A stretch of DNA of 63,664 bases, from positions 1 to 63,664 of the forward strand of contig JAFZSO010000021.1 of NCBI GenBank assembly GCA_017619355.1, written 5' to 3'. The stretch comes from Muribaculaceae bacterium. GTDB lineage: Bacteria; Bacteroidota; Bacteroidia; Bacteroidales; Muribaculaceae. A program made the translations under genes and the position numbers. Shown in pieces: positions 1-7,455 of this stretch. The notes beneath the pieces are model-generated. The model was not told the DNA's origin. It ran no database searches and was given only the letters and a program-made list of their open reading frames with translations. Position 1 is the stretch's first letter. The number at the start of each line of letters is the position of its first letter.

Positions 1-172
1 CGATGCCAACGAAGATTACAGCGTTGATGTGCTTGACGTCACTACAATCATCAACTACATCATTGGCAAAAACCCGAGCCCATTCAACTTCGTCAATGCT
101 GATGTGAACGGAGACAATTCAGTGAACGTGATGGATGTGACCGCTCTCATCAACATGATCCTTGGCAACTGA
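1..172 (+). CDS. C-terminal end of a dockerin-type secreted protein (partial)
   Basis: Only the last 56 codons are inside the window; the reading frame starts at base 2 and ends with TGA at 170-172. The visible protein is two dockerin-type calcium-binding repeats. The second reads DVNGDNSVNVMDVTALIN, matching the DxNxDGxxxxxD loop followed by a helix; the first is more degenerate (DANEDYSVDVLDVTTIIN). The same module closes four other proteins in the window, near 21.4, 23.6, 25.9 and 34.8 kb. What the dockerin is attached to cannot be seen. The function of the missing N-terminal part is unknown. Confidence 0.85.
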   Translation, partial: DANEDYSVDVLDVTTIINYIIGKNPSPFNFVNADVNGDNSVNVMDVTALINMILGN

Positions 173-319
173 AAATAAGGAATACAGACCCTTGGACTAT
201 CAATACAAACAGAGGGTGCAGCCAAGCGTTGCCCCCTTCTCTTATGCCCCTATTCAAGCTGAATCTTGTCCACATGATGATTTTTTTGTACTTTTGGGCT
301 CAAATCCAAGAATTGCATC

Positions 320-2308
320 GTGAAAGAGTTTTTCAAGAAGATATCCCATATAGTAAAAGACAGTCTGGCATCGCCACTTCTTGCACTGCTGTGCAACCTC
401 GCCATAGCCTATATCGTGTACTTTGTGTGCCGCATCGTGTTCCTGCTGGTGAACTACAGCTACTTCAGCGACAACCTGAGTGCAAGCCACCTGACGGAAA
501 TGCTCGGTGGCGGTGTGATGTTCGATACTTCGGCCATCATGTACACGCTCTCACTCTACATTGTGATGATGCTGTTTCCGCTCCACTTCAAGGAAAGGCC
601 ATGGTACCAGAAGTTGTGCAAATGGGTGTTTGTAGTGATCAACTCGCTTGCGGTGGTGATGAACCTGTGCGACTCCGTCTATTTCCAATACACATCGCGT
701 CGCACCACAAGCACCGTGTTCACCGAGTTCCAGAACGAGAACAACCTGGCGGGCATCTTCGGCACTGAGATTGTGCGTCACTGGTACCTGGTGCTCACTG
801 CCGCAGCGCTCATCTTCTTCATGTGGAAGTGCTATGTGAAGCCCAGGCTCCACTACAAACGACTTAACTGGGTGAAGTATGACCTCGCCTGCCTTGTGAG
901 TCTGCTGGCCATGGTGGGGCTGATGATAGGCGGCATGCGCGGCGGTTTCACCACTGCTGTGCGTCCCATCACCATCAGCAACGCCAACCAGTATGTAGAC
1001 CGCCCCATCGAAGCCGCCCTCGTGCTCAACACCCCCTTCTCGATGCTGCGCACCATAGGCAAAAATGTGTTCGACGAACCCAAATACTTCGCCAGCCAAC
1101 AAGAGATGGAGGCACTCTTCTCGCCCATTCACACGCCCGACAGCGGGGCAGTGATGAACAAGAAGAATGTGGTGATTATCATCATCGAAAGCTATGGCAA
1201 GGAATACATCGGCGCGCTTAACCAGCACAACATCGGCCCCAACTACAAGGGCTACGCCCCCTTTACCGACTCGCTCATCAGCCGTTCCCTCACCTTCGAC
1301 TACTCCTTTGCCAACGGACGCAAGAGCATCGACGCCATGCCCAGCGTGCTCTCGAGCATTCCCATGATGAGGGAACCTTTCATACTCACCCCCGCCTCGA
1401 TGAACGACCTGACAGGCATCGCCAAGATGCTCGCCGACAAGGGCTATCACACCTCTTTCTTCCATGGTGCGCAGAATGGCTCCATGGGATTTGAGGCCTT
1501 TGCCCGCGCTACGGGTTACAAGGAATTTTATGGCCGCACCGAGTTCAATGCCGACCCCAATTTCAAGGGCGATGACGACTTCGACGGCACCTGGGCCATT
1601 TGGGACGAGCCCTTCCTGCAATTCATGGAACAGCGCATCAGCACCTTCAAGGAACCTTTTGTGGCCACAGTGTTCACAGCCTCGTCACACCATCCCTACA
1701 AAGTGCCTGCGCAATATGCCAGCGAGTTTAAGGAAGAGGGCGGAAACCCCATGCACAAGTGCATACGCTACACCGACATGGCGTTGCGCCGTTTCTTCGA
1801 GAAAGCGAGCCACGAACCGTGGTACCAGAACACCATCTTCGTGATTGTCGCCGACCATACCAACAGGAGCACCCACTCCTTCTACAAGACCGATCAGGGA
1901 CTCTACGCCATACCCATCATCTTCTTCGCCCCCGACGGCAGTCTTACTCCGGGCATCCAGCCCGACGCCATCGCACAACAGGCCTCCATCATGCCCTCCC
2001 TGTTGCATCTTGTGGGCTATGACCAGCCTTATCTGAGTTTTGGCTGTGACCTGATGAGCACTCCGCCCGAACAGACGTGGGCACTGAACTATAACAACGG
2101 CATTTACCAGTACTTCAAAGGCGATTGGATGATGCAGTTCGACGGCGAACGCGTGAAGGCGATGTACCGCTTCAAAACCGACCCTCTGCTCAAGCACAAC
2201 CTTGCTGGAAAGGTGCCTGAACAGACCCAGATGGAAAAGGAGCTGAAATCGATGATTCAGCAGTACATGCACCGGATGAACAACAACCAGCTCATCTACC
2301 GCCCCTGA
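320..2308 (+). CDS. LTA-synthase-family sulfatase (alkaline phosphatase superfamily), membrane anchored
   Basis: A 662-residue membrane protein with about five hydrophobic segments in the first 220 residues, then a periplasmic sulfatase/phosphatase-fold domain. Family-type signatures are the strand and metal-binding turn VVIIIIESYG near residue 283, the probable nucleophile in NGRKSID near 332-338, FTASSHHPY near 452 and VADHTNR near 510. This architecture is that of LtaS/OpgB-type phosphoglycerol or phosphoethanolamine transferases; in Gram-negatives the acceptor is usually an envelope glycan or lipid A. The start is a GTG at 320: the frame is closed by a TGA at 278-280 and no ATG lies between. 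It is convergent with the lipoprotein gene downstream. The exact substrate cannot be predicted. Confidence 0.85.
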   Translation: MKEFFKKISHIVKDSLASPLLALLCNLAIAYIVYFVCRIVFLLVNYSYFSDNLSASHLTEMLGGGVMFDTSAIMYTLSLYIVMMLFPLHFKERPWYQKLCKWVFVVINSLAVVMNLCDSVYFQYTSRRTTSTVFTEFQNENNLAGIFGTEIVRHWYLVLTAAALIFFMWKCYVKPRLHYKRLNWVKYDLACLVSLLAMVGLMIGGMRGGFTTAVRPITISNANQYVDRPIEAALVLNTPFSMLRTIGKNVFDEPKYFASQQEMEALFSPIHTPDSGAVMNKKNVVIIIIESYGKEYIGALNQHNIGPNYKGYAPFTDSLISRSLTFDYSFANGRKSIDAMPSVLSSIPMMREPFILTPASMNDLTGIAKMLADKGYHTSFFHGAQNGSMGFEAFARATGYKEFYGRTEFNADPNFKGDDDFDGTWAIWDEPFLQFMEQRISTFKEPFVATVFTASSHHPYKVPAQYASEFKEEGGNPMHKCIRYTDMALRRFFEKASHEPWYQNTIFVIVADHTNRSTHSFYKTDQGLYAIPIIFFAPDGSLTPGIQPDAIAQQASIMPSLLHLVGYDQPYLSFGCDLMSTPPEQTWALNYNNGIYQYFKGDWMMQFDGERVKAMYRFKTDPLLKHNLAGKVPEQTQMEKELKSMIQQYMHRMNNNQLIYRP

Positions 2309-2340
2309 ACTTATCGTTCCCCAGATAATTACACCCTTAC

Positions 2341-2377
2341 GGGTATAAAATCAAGAAAAAACACAATTTTTATACCC
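2341..2377. terminator. Bidirectional terminator-like hairpin between convergent genes
   Basis: Arms GGGTATAAAA (2341-2350) and TTTTATACCC (2368-2377) form a 10-bp perfect stem with a 17-nt loop. A smaller ACCC-TTAC-GGGT hairpin overlaps its left side at 2333-2344. It sits between the converging sulfatase and DUF4923 genes, where a terminator serving both strands is expected. T-runs are short, so termination is an inference. Confidence 0.5.
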
Positions 2378-2477
2378 TTTCGGTTGCAAATTTGAGAAAA
2401 ATCGTTGGTGAGGGTGCGCATCAATCGCCTGTCAACCAATGGCTGACAGTCACATCATCATATCATAGAACAAGAGA

Positions 2478-3131
2478 CTACTGGTAGCGGCGCATGTCGA
2501 AGCCCACGCGCACACCCTCGAACTGCTTGCTCAGGTCGCCCACAGTCTGCAGAGTGCTGTTGCCGGTGAGGCTGGTGAGCAGCTGAATGAAGTTAAGCAG
2601 TTTCTTAGACTCGAAGGTAAAGCTCATGCCGGTAGAGGTGCGGGTAGCATAGCCCGTGAGCTTGATGAGCGTCATGTTGAGCTGCACCGCACTGGAATTG
2701 GGGTCGAAGGTGTAAGTTCCACCCACAGGGATTCCCTTGATTTTGCCTGAGAACTGGCCATTGTTGGAAAAGGTAAGATTGGTGTTCTCGGCAGTGAGTC
2801 CCAGACTGTTATAGACCGGAGTGAGTTTTTCCTTGACTTGTCCGGCAGCCACGGCGCCACCAGCCTTAGCGAGCAGGTTCTCGCTGGTGAAGGCACAACC
2901 GGGAGCCTCATAGCCCCACACACCCACAAGGTCGGCTTGGGTGAGCTTCACGCTGCCAATCACGAGATCGGCAAGGCTGCCCAGGGTCGATTCACTTCCC
3001 AAGGCGCCCAGCACACTGTTAATCACATTTGAAAGGCCGCCGCCGTTACCGTTGTTTCCAAGTGCGCCGCAACCTGCCAGCACCATGCAGAAGCATGCGG
3101 CAAGAGAAATGATTATCTTTTTCATAGTCAT
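2478..3131 (-). CDS. DUF4923-like lipoprotein
   Basis: 217 residues with a clear lipoprotein signal peptide: MTMKK, a hydrophobic stretch, then the lipobox LAGC with the lipidated Cys at about residue 20. A low-complexity Gly/Asn/Ser segment follows, then a domain beginning near QADLVGVWGY. This resembles the DUF4923 family of Bacteroidales lipocalin-like lipoproteins, which have no assigned function. It is last in the minus-strand run psd-pssA-DUF4834-this gene, 30 bp after its neighbour, so cotranscription is likely. An alternative start at the third codon (MKKII) would not change the mature protein. Confidence 0.75.
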   Translation of the reverse strand: MTMKKIIISLAACFCMVLAGCGALGNNGNGGGLSNVINSVLGALGSESTLGSLADLVIGSVKLTQADLVGVWGYEAPGCAFTSENLLAKAGGAVAAGQVKEKLTPVYNSLGLTAENTNLTFSNNGQFSGKIKGIPVGGTYTFDPNSSAVQLNMTLIKLTGYATRTSTGMSFTFESKKLLNFIQLLTSLTGNSTLQTVGDLSKQFEGVRVGFDMRRYQ

Positions 3132-3161
3132 GTGGTTTTTATTGGTTTTGTTATAGAATTA

Positions 3162-3476
3162 TTAGGCAATTTCTTCAAACTCGGCATCGCTCACCTGCTG
3201 CTCGTTGCTGGTGTTGGCTTGTTGCTGCTCGGGTTGAGCGCTACGCTGAGCACTTTGGCCGTCATCCACCACTTCTTCAAAGTCGACATACTCGCTGCTT
3301 TCCTTGTCAAAGGTCTTGCCTTGAGCCTGACGGCGAGCCTTGCGCTCGGCCTCCTGTTGCTGCTGACGCTGGCGGTTGAAGGCTTCCTGTGCCTGGTTGC
3401 GCATTGCACGAAACGCCATATACCCTCTGAAGAAGGGGAACAGCAAGATGACGAGTATGACAAGCAGTATCCACAT
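3162..3476 (-). CDS. DUF4834-like small membrane protein
   Basis: 104 residues. One N-terminal transmembrane helix (residues 2-17, WILLVILVILLFPFF) is followed by a charged, Gln-rich, probably helical cytoplasmic tail (RQRQQQQEAERKARRQAQ) and an acidic C-terminus. The shape and N-terminal sequence match DUF4834, a Bacteroidales-specific family found beside pssA. It follows pssA by 12 bp in the phospholipid operon. No enzymatic motif is visible; a membrane adaptor role is conceivable but unproven. Confidence 0.7.
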   Translation of the reverse strand: MWILLVILVILLFPFFRGYMAFRAMRNQAQEAFNRQRQQQQEAERKARRQAQGKTFDKESSEYVDFEEVVDDGQSAQRSAQPEQQQANTSNEQQVSDAEFEEIA

Positions 3477-3488
3477 GGTGGCTAACGA

Positions 3489-4199
3489 TTATTTTTGAGG
3501 CGTGCAAGCCGAGAGTACGATGTAGAACAGGATGCCCCATGCCAGACCAGGCAGGCCTGCGATGATCACAAAGGCGATGAAACCTATCACGAGCAGGAAC
3601 TGGCTCCAGTTTTCCTTGAGCGTGATGTTGTGCATCTTGAGCGAGAACATGCGCAGCGGGCACACCATGAGCAGCGAGAAGGCGACGATGAGCGCCACCA
3701 CTATCCACTGGCTGATGTTGTTGCCCTGCACGGCATAGAAGTCGGCAAAGCCAATCCAAAAGATGGCATTGGCGGGAATGGGAAGTCCCGAGAAGGTGGT
3801 AGTCTGGTCGGTCGAGATGTTGAACTTGGCGAGCCGCAGTGCTCCGAACACGGGCAGCAGCACCGCCACATAGCACACGGGCGAACCGTCGAGCGCCTGC
3901 CACATCATGTTGAACACGATCATGGCGGGAGCCAGGCCGAAGCTCACCAGGTCGCACAGCGAGTCGAGTTCCTTGCCCAGCGGCGACACGGCGTGCAGCA
4001 AGCGGGCGGCAAAACCGTCGAGGAAGTCAAACAGGGCGGCTGCACCTATCAGGATGAATGCCACCTGATAGCCCTGCAGACCCCACCACCACTGTTCAAA
4101 ACAATGAAAGGCGGCAATAACCGCCAGTGTGCCCGACAACAGATTCATGCAAGTGATGGAATTGGGCACATTATTCTTGATAGCCTGAAGCATTTTCAT
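3489..4199 (-). CDS. pssA: CDP-diacylglycerol--serine O-phosphatidyltransferase
   Basis: Makes phosphatidylserine from CDP-diacylglycerol and L-serine at the inner membrane, the step before decarboxylation to phosphatidylethanolamine. The CDP-alcohol phosphotransferase signature is complete: D58, D61-G62, A65-R66, G75, D79 and D83 in FDFLDGFAARLL...GKELDSLCD. About seven or eight hydrophobic segments follow, in 236 residues, a normal length for the Bacteroidetes enzyme. Its ATG overlaps the psd stop codon (ATGA at 4199-4196), so the two successive pathway enzymes are translationally coupled. DUF4834 follows after 12 bp. Confidence 0.93.
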   Translation of the reverse strand: MKMLQAIKNNVPNSITCMNLLSGTLAVIAAFHCFEQWWWGLQGYQVAFILIGAAALFDFLDGFAARLLHAVSPLGKELDSLCDLVSFGLAPAMIVFNMMWQALDGSPVCYVAVLLPVFGALRLAKFNISTDQTTTFSGLPIPANAIFWIGFADFYAVQGNNISQWIVVALIVAFSLLMVCPLRMFSLKMHNITLKENWSQFLLVIGFIAFVIIAGLPGLAWGILFYIVLSACTPQK

Positions 4200-4876
4200 G
4201 ATTGTGTGCGTGGTTTTAAACGTGCTATTTCAGTTACACCGCCCACCGTCTTGTCGCCTAGTTTCACGAGCACCTCGGTGTCGAGCGGCAGATAGATGTC
4301 GACGCGTGAACCGAATTTGATGAAACCCATATACTGGGACTGGTCAACCACATCGCCCGGCTCGGTATAGGTCACAATGCGGCGTGCCATGGCTCCGGCA
4401 ATCTGCCGCACCAGTATGTCTTCGCCGTTGGTGGCCTCAATCACGATGGTAGAGCGCTCGTTCTCGGTGCTCGACTTGGGCAGATAGGCTGCCAAGAAGC
4501 GCCCGCTGTGGTGCTTCACCAGCTTCACCTTGCCCTTCACAGGCACCCAGTTGGCGTGCACATCAAGGATGGTCATGAATACCGATATCTGCAGCACCTT
4601 CTTGTGCAGTATCTCATCTTCCATCACTTCCTCCAGGGCCACCACCTTGCCGTCGACCGACGAAACCACGGCCAGTTCCTTGTCGCCGTGGAAGTGGCGC
4701 CGCGGAGCGCGGAAGAAGTTCACCACCAGCAGGAAGAGCACCAGCGAGATGACGATGAGCACGCAAGGCAGCACCTTGCTGTCCATGAGCAGGTACACAG
4801 GTATATTGATTGCCAGCAATATAGCGAGCAAGCCAAAAACGATGTCCAATCCTTCCTTATGTATGTTATATTTCAT
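4196..4876 (-). CDS. psd: Phosphatidylserine decarboxylase (short, membrane-bound type)
   Basis: Decarboxylates phosphatidylserine to phosphatidylethanolamine. 226 residues with two N-terminal hydrophobic stretches. The self-cleavage site that makes the pyruvoyl group lies in FGSRVD, with Ser190 as the predicted pyruvoyl precursor; this GSR form is typical of the short PSD class rather than the LGST of the long one. The conserved VSSVDGKV and FMTILDVHANW-type motifs are present. An upstream in-frame ATG at 4900 precedes the predicted transcription start (promoter at 4898-4928), so the ATG at 4876 (MKYNIHKEG) is chosen. First gene of the phospholipid operon. Confidence 0.92.
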   Translation of the reverse strand: MKYNIHKEGLDIVFGLLAILLAINIPVYLLMDSKVLPCVLIVISLVLFLLVVNFFRAPRRHFHGDKELAVVSSVDGKVVALEEVMEDEILHKKVLQISVFMTILDVHANWVPVKGKVKLVKHHSGRFLAAYLPKSSTENERSTIVIEATNGEDILVRQIAGAMARRIVTYTEPGDVVDQSQYMGFIKFGSRVDIYLPLDTEVLVKLGDKTVGGVTEIARLKPRTQS

Positions 4877-4897
4877 CGCAAATTCGCTTTCAACTTG

Positions 4898-4928
4898 CAA
4901 AGATAAGAAACTTTTTGTTGATTTCCAA
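4898..4928 (-). promoter_or_regulatory. Bacteroidetes-type promoter for psd operon
   Basis: On the minus strand TTG (4928-4926) is followed by 20 nt and TATCTTTG (4905-4898), matching the Bacteroidetes -33/-7 consensus. The predicted start near 4891 gives a leader of about 15 nt before the ATG at 4876. Confidence 0.7.
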
Positions 4929-4962
4929 CAACAATTTCATTTTCTCGCCGCCACCCGGCCTT

Positions 4963-6264
4963 TTACTTGGCGATGAGCAGGAAGTAGTTCTTCTTGCCGC
5001 GCTGGGCCAGGATGTACTTGTCGTTGAGCAGGAACGAGGCGTCGATGGTCATGTTCTGGTCGGCCACCTTTTCCTTGTTCACACTCACGCCGCCACCTTG
5101 GGTCATCTTGCGCATCTCGCCCTTGCTGGGGAACACGGCTGCGTGGTCGGTGAGCAGGTTGATGAGGGGCACGCCGGCGGTGATCACATCGCGGGGCACC
5201 TCAAAGGTGGGCACGCCGTCGAAGACCGAGAGCAGGGTGTCCTCGTCAATCTTGTGCAGGATGTCCTGAGCCTTGTTGCTGAACAGGATCTGCGAAGCCT
5301 CGACGGCCATCTCGTAGTCCTGCTCGCTGTGCACCATGATGGTGATTTCCTTGGCAAGGCGCTTCTGCAGGGGGCGCAGGCCTGGATCTTGCTCCTGCTG
5401 TGCCACGAGGTCGGCAATGGTTGCCTGGTCGAGGTCGGTGAATATCTTGATGTAGCGTGCGGCGTCCTCGTCGCTCACATTGAGCCAGAACTGATAGAAC
5501 TTGTAGGGCGAGGTGCGCTTGGGATCGAGCCACACATTGCCGCCCTCGGTCTTGCCGAACTTGGTGCCGTCGGCCTTGGTGATGAGCGGGCAGGTGATGG
5601 CAAATGCCTCGCCACCAGCTATGCGGCGGATGAGCTCGGTGCCGGTGGTGATGTTGCCCCACTGGTCGCTGCCACCCATCTGCAGACGGCAATTCTCGTG
5701 CTCATAGAGGTAGAGGTAGTCGTAACCCTGGAGCAGCTGGTAAGAGAACTCGGTGAACGACATTCCGTGGTCGGCATTGGCGGCCAAGCGTTTCTTGACC
5801 GAGTCCTTCGCCATCATGTAGTTGACGGTGATGTGCTTGCCGATGTCACGAATGAAGTTCAGGAAGCTGAAGTCCTTCATCCAGTCGTAGTTGTTCACCA
5901 GAATCGCGTGGTTAGGCGCGTCGCTGTCGAAGTCGAGGAACTTGGCGAGCTGCTTGCGGATGCACTCTTGGTTGTGACGCAGGGTCTCCTCGTCGATGAG
6001 CTTGCGCTCCTGCGACTTCATCGAGGGGTCGCCAATCATGCCCGTAGCGCCTCCCACGAGGGCGATGGGACGGTGACCTGCGCGCTGCAGGTGCTTGAGC
6101 ATCATGATGCCCACCAGGTGACCTATGTGCAGTGAGTCGGCGGTGGGGTCGATGCCCACATAGGCCGAGGTCATTTCCTTATTGAGCTGTTCTTCAGTAC
6201 CAGGCATGATGCTGGCGATCATGCCGCGCCATGTAAGTTCTTCTACAAAATTAAAGTTTGCCAT
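4963..6264 (-). CDS. tyrS: Tyrosyl-tRNA synthetase
   Basis: Charges tRNA-Tyr in the cytoplasm. 433 residues, the normal bacterial TyrRS length. The class I signature HIGH is at residues 46-49 ([12 protein letters not shown]). A KMSKS-equivalent KFGKT lies near residue 235 ([11 protein letters not shown]). Tyrosine-pocket motifs [12 protein letters not shown] and GGSDQWGNI are present, and the C-terminal S4-like RNA-binding part ends the protein. It is transcribed towards the psd operon but has its own promoter upstream (6307-6338), and psd has its own downstream. Confidence 0.96.
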   Translation of the reverse strand: MANFNFVEELTWRGMIASIMPGTEEQLNKEMTSAYVGIDPTADSLHIGHLVGIMMLKHLQRAGHRPIALVGGATGMIGDPSMKSQERKLIDEETLRHNQECIRKQLAKFLDFDSDAPNHAILVNNYDWMKDFSFLNFIRDIGKHITVNYMMAKDSVKKRLAANADHGMSFTEFSYQLLQGYDYLYLYEHENCRLQMGGSDQWGNITTGTELIRRIAGGEAFAITCPLITKADGTKFGKTEGGNVWLDPKRTSPYKFYQFWLNVSDEDAARYIKIFTDLDQATIADLVAQQEQDPGLRPLQKRLAKEITIMVHSEQDYEMAVEASQILFSNKAQDILHKIDEDTLLSVFDGVPTFEVPRDVITAGVPLINLLTDHAAVFPSKGEMRKMTQGGGVSVNKEKVADQNMTIDASFLLNDKYILAQRGKKNYFLLIAK

Positions 6265-6306
6265 CTTGATAGTATGTTTTGTTTATAGTTTGCAGTTTGA
6301 TGGGTG

Positions 6307-6338
6307 CAAAGTTACGCATAATTCACCAATCGCACAAA
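6307..6338 (-). promoter_or_regulatory. Promoter of tyrS
   Basis: Minus strand: TTTG (6338-6335), 20 nt, TAACTTTG (6314-6307), a full match to the Bacteroidetes consensus. The leader to the tyrS ATG at 6264 would be about 35 nt. Confidence 0.7.
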
Positions 6339-6918
6339 TTGCATAATCGCTAACGCGGGTTGAGGGTTGCGGGTTGAGGGTTGAGTGGGTACGCTGACGC
6401 GCGGTCTCTAAGGAGTTAAGGAGTTTGGGAGGATGGGCGCCCTCGGGCGCGCTAAAATTCTACGCGGGGAATTCATTCAAAAAGCGGCGCCTATCGGTGT
6501 CATAAAGCCGGCTTACGCCAGTGATTTTTGGGGATGGGAGGGAAGTCGTGGAAATCGTGGAAGGATGGGAAGAATGGGAAATTTGGGAAACATTGGAATG
6601 ATTTGATCTCCAGATGGTTGATAAAAATGAGGGTTGACGAAAGCGGTATGATGGGCATGACGAAAGTGGTATGATAAGGGTTGACGAAAGCGGTATGATG
6701 ACGATGGTTTGTTCTCCATAAATTATCACGAATTAATCCATGAATTTTTAGATGTATTGTGGAATGGTTGTGAAGTTTCATGATGAAATTGATTTGTAAA
6801 TTAAGGTTCGTGCGGGCGAAGATAAGGGATGGGGAGGGCAAAGAAAATGGTAATTGCATATACTGAATCTTTGCAAATAATGTTAATAAATTGATTAGGT
6901 TTTTCAACAAATTATGTT
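6339..6918. other. Gene-free intergenic stretch with several short repeats
   Basis: No convincing gene is seen. Its parts are: GGGTT-rich repeats (about 6358-6387); a perfect GCGCCC-TC-GGGCGC palindrome (6437-6450); a G-rich section in which GGGAA and TGGGA recur (about 6535-6595) and which resembles 29050-29098; three near-identical 23-bp units (6631-6700); and an A+T-rich promoter-like end. Open frames on the minus strand here are low-complexity (His/Pro/Ser-rich) and are the translated repeats. The stretch separates core genes from the defence-like island and may be its left boundary. Confidence 0.6.
6631..6700 (+). repeat. Three tandem ~23-bp units
   Basis: The core GACGAAAGYGGTATGAT occurs at about 6636, 6659 and 6683. 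The first and third units are identical over 23 bp; the middle one differs at three or four positions (GGGCAT for GGGTTG and AGTGG for AGCGG). It lies upstream of the XRE regulator and could be an operator array or an inert minisatellite. Confidence 0.75.
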
Positions 6919-6926
6919 TATCTTTG
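6919..6926 (+). promoter_or_regulatory. -7 element upstream of the XRE regulator
   Basis: TATCTTTG at 6919-6926 matches TAnnTTTG. No well-spaced TTG is found 19-20 nt upstream (nearest TTG at 6891), so this may be a regulated or weak promoter. The leader to the ATG at 6955 would be about 22 nt. Confidence 0.45.
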
Positions 6927-6954
6927 CACATGAGATTATTAAGTTATAATATCA

Positions 6955-7425
6955 ATGAAAACTGATTTTCATAATAAGATTAGAGTGGTGTTGGCTGACA
7001 AGCAAATCACCAACCGCTGGCTTGCCGGGCAAATGGGCGTAACCGATATGACTGTTTCCCGATGGAAAACCAATAAGGTACAACCCTCCATGGCTCAGTT
7101 TCTGGAAATAGCTCGTCTGCTACAAGTCGACATCAAAGACCTGTTAGATGTAGACTTTGGCGAAGAAAAGAAGATAGTATCGGATATTGATACGATGGCC
7201 AAGGAACTGGCAGACGAGATGACTAATGTGAATATCCAATCTAAAAATCTTCAAGGCAAAGCATCTATTACAAGAGAGCATGTTGATAACAATGCTGCTG
7301 TGCGCAAGATGCTCACAGAACGCGGCATTATTCCTGAAAACCTGCCGCCAGCCGAAGATGTCAAGAAAGTAGAGCGACGATTGGCAAGTGAGCAAAAGAA
7401 AATGCTGAAGAACAAGAAGAAATAA
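6955..7425 (+). CDS. XRE-family regulator with a DinD-like C-terminal segment
   Basis: 156 residues. Residues 1-62 form a helix-turn-helix of the Cro/C1 type (NRWLAGQMGVTDMTVSRWK, then PSMAQFLEIARLLQVD). Residues about 105-150 (ITREHVDNNAAVRKML, then RGIIPENLPPAEDVKKVERR) recall the C-terminal tail of DNA-damage-inducible protein D (DinD) rather than any usual XRE partner domain. The N-terminal DinD body is absent, so this looks like a domain fusion. It lies 30 bp upstream of the nuclease-methylase and probably regulates it, like C-proteins of restriction systems. The DinD match is from memory of the family and needs a profile search. Confidence 0.75.
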   Translation: MKTDFHNKIRVVLADKQITNRWLAGQMGVTDMTVSRWKTNKVQPSMAQFLEIARLLQVDIKDLLDVDFGEEKKIVSDIDTMAKELADEMTNVNIQSKNLQGKASITREHVDNNAAVRKMLTERGIIPENLPPAEDVKKVERRLASEQKKMLKNKKK

Positions 7426-7455
7426 TCTATCTTCTCATTAAGAAAAGAATAACTT

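Noticed and set aside
551-1621. Long open frame (356 codons) on the minus strand opposite the sulfatase gene
   Set aside because: The plus frame has sulfatase motifs; the minus frame gives His/Gly/Val-rich sequence with no family, the usual mirror of a G+C-rich gene.
4915-6135. Open frame of 406 codons on plus, opposite tyrS
   Set aside because: Antisense shadow of tyrS, whose motifs are complete; the product is low-complexity Leu/Val/His/Gly.
6460-6931. Two minus-strand open frames in the tyrS-XRE spacer
   Set aside because: Made of translated repeats (His/Pro/Phe/Ser-rich), no promoter, not convincing as genes.
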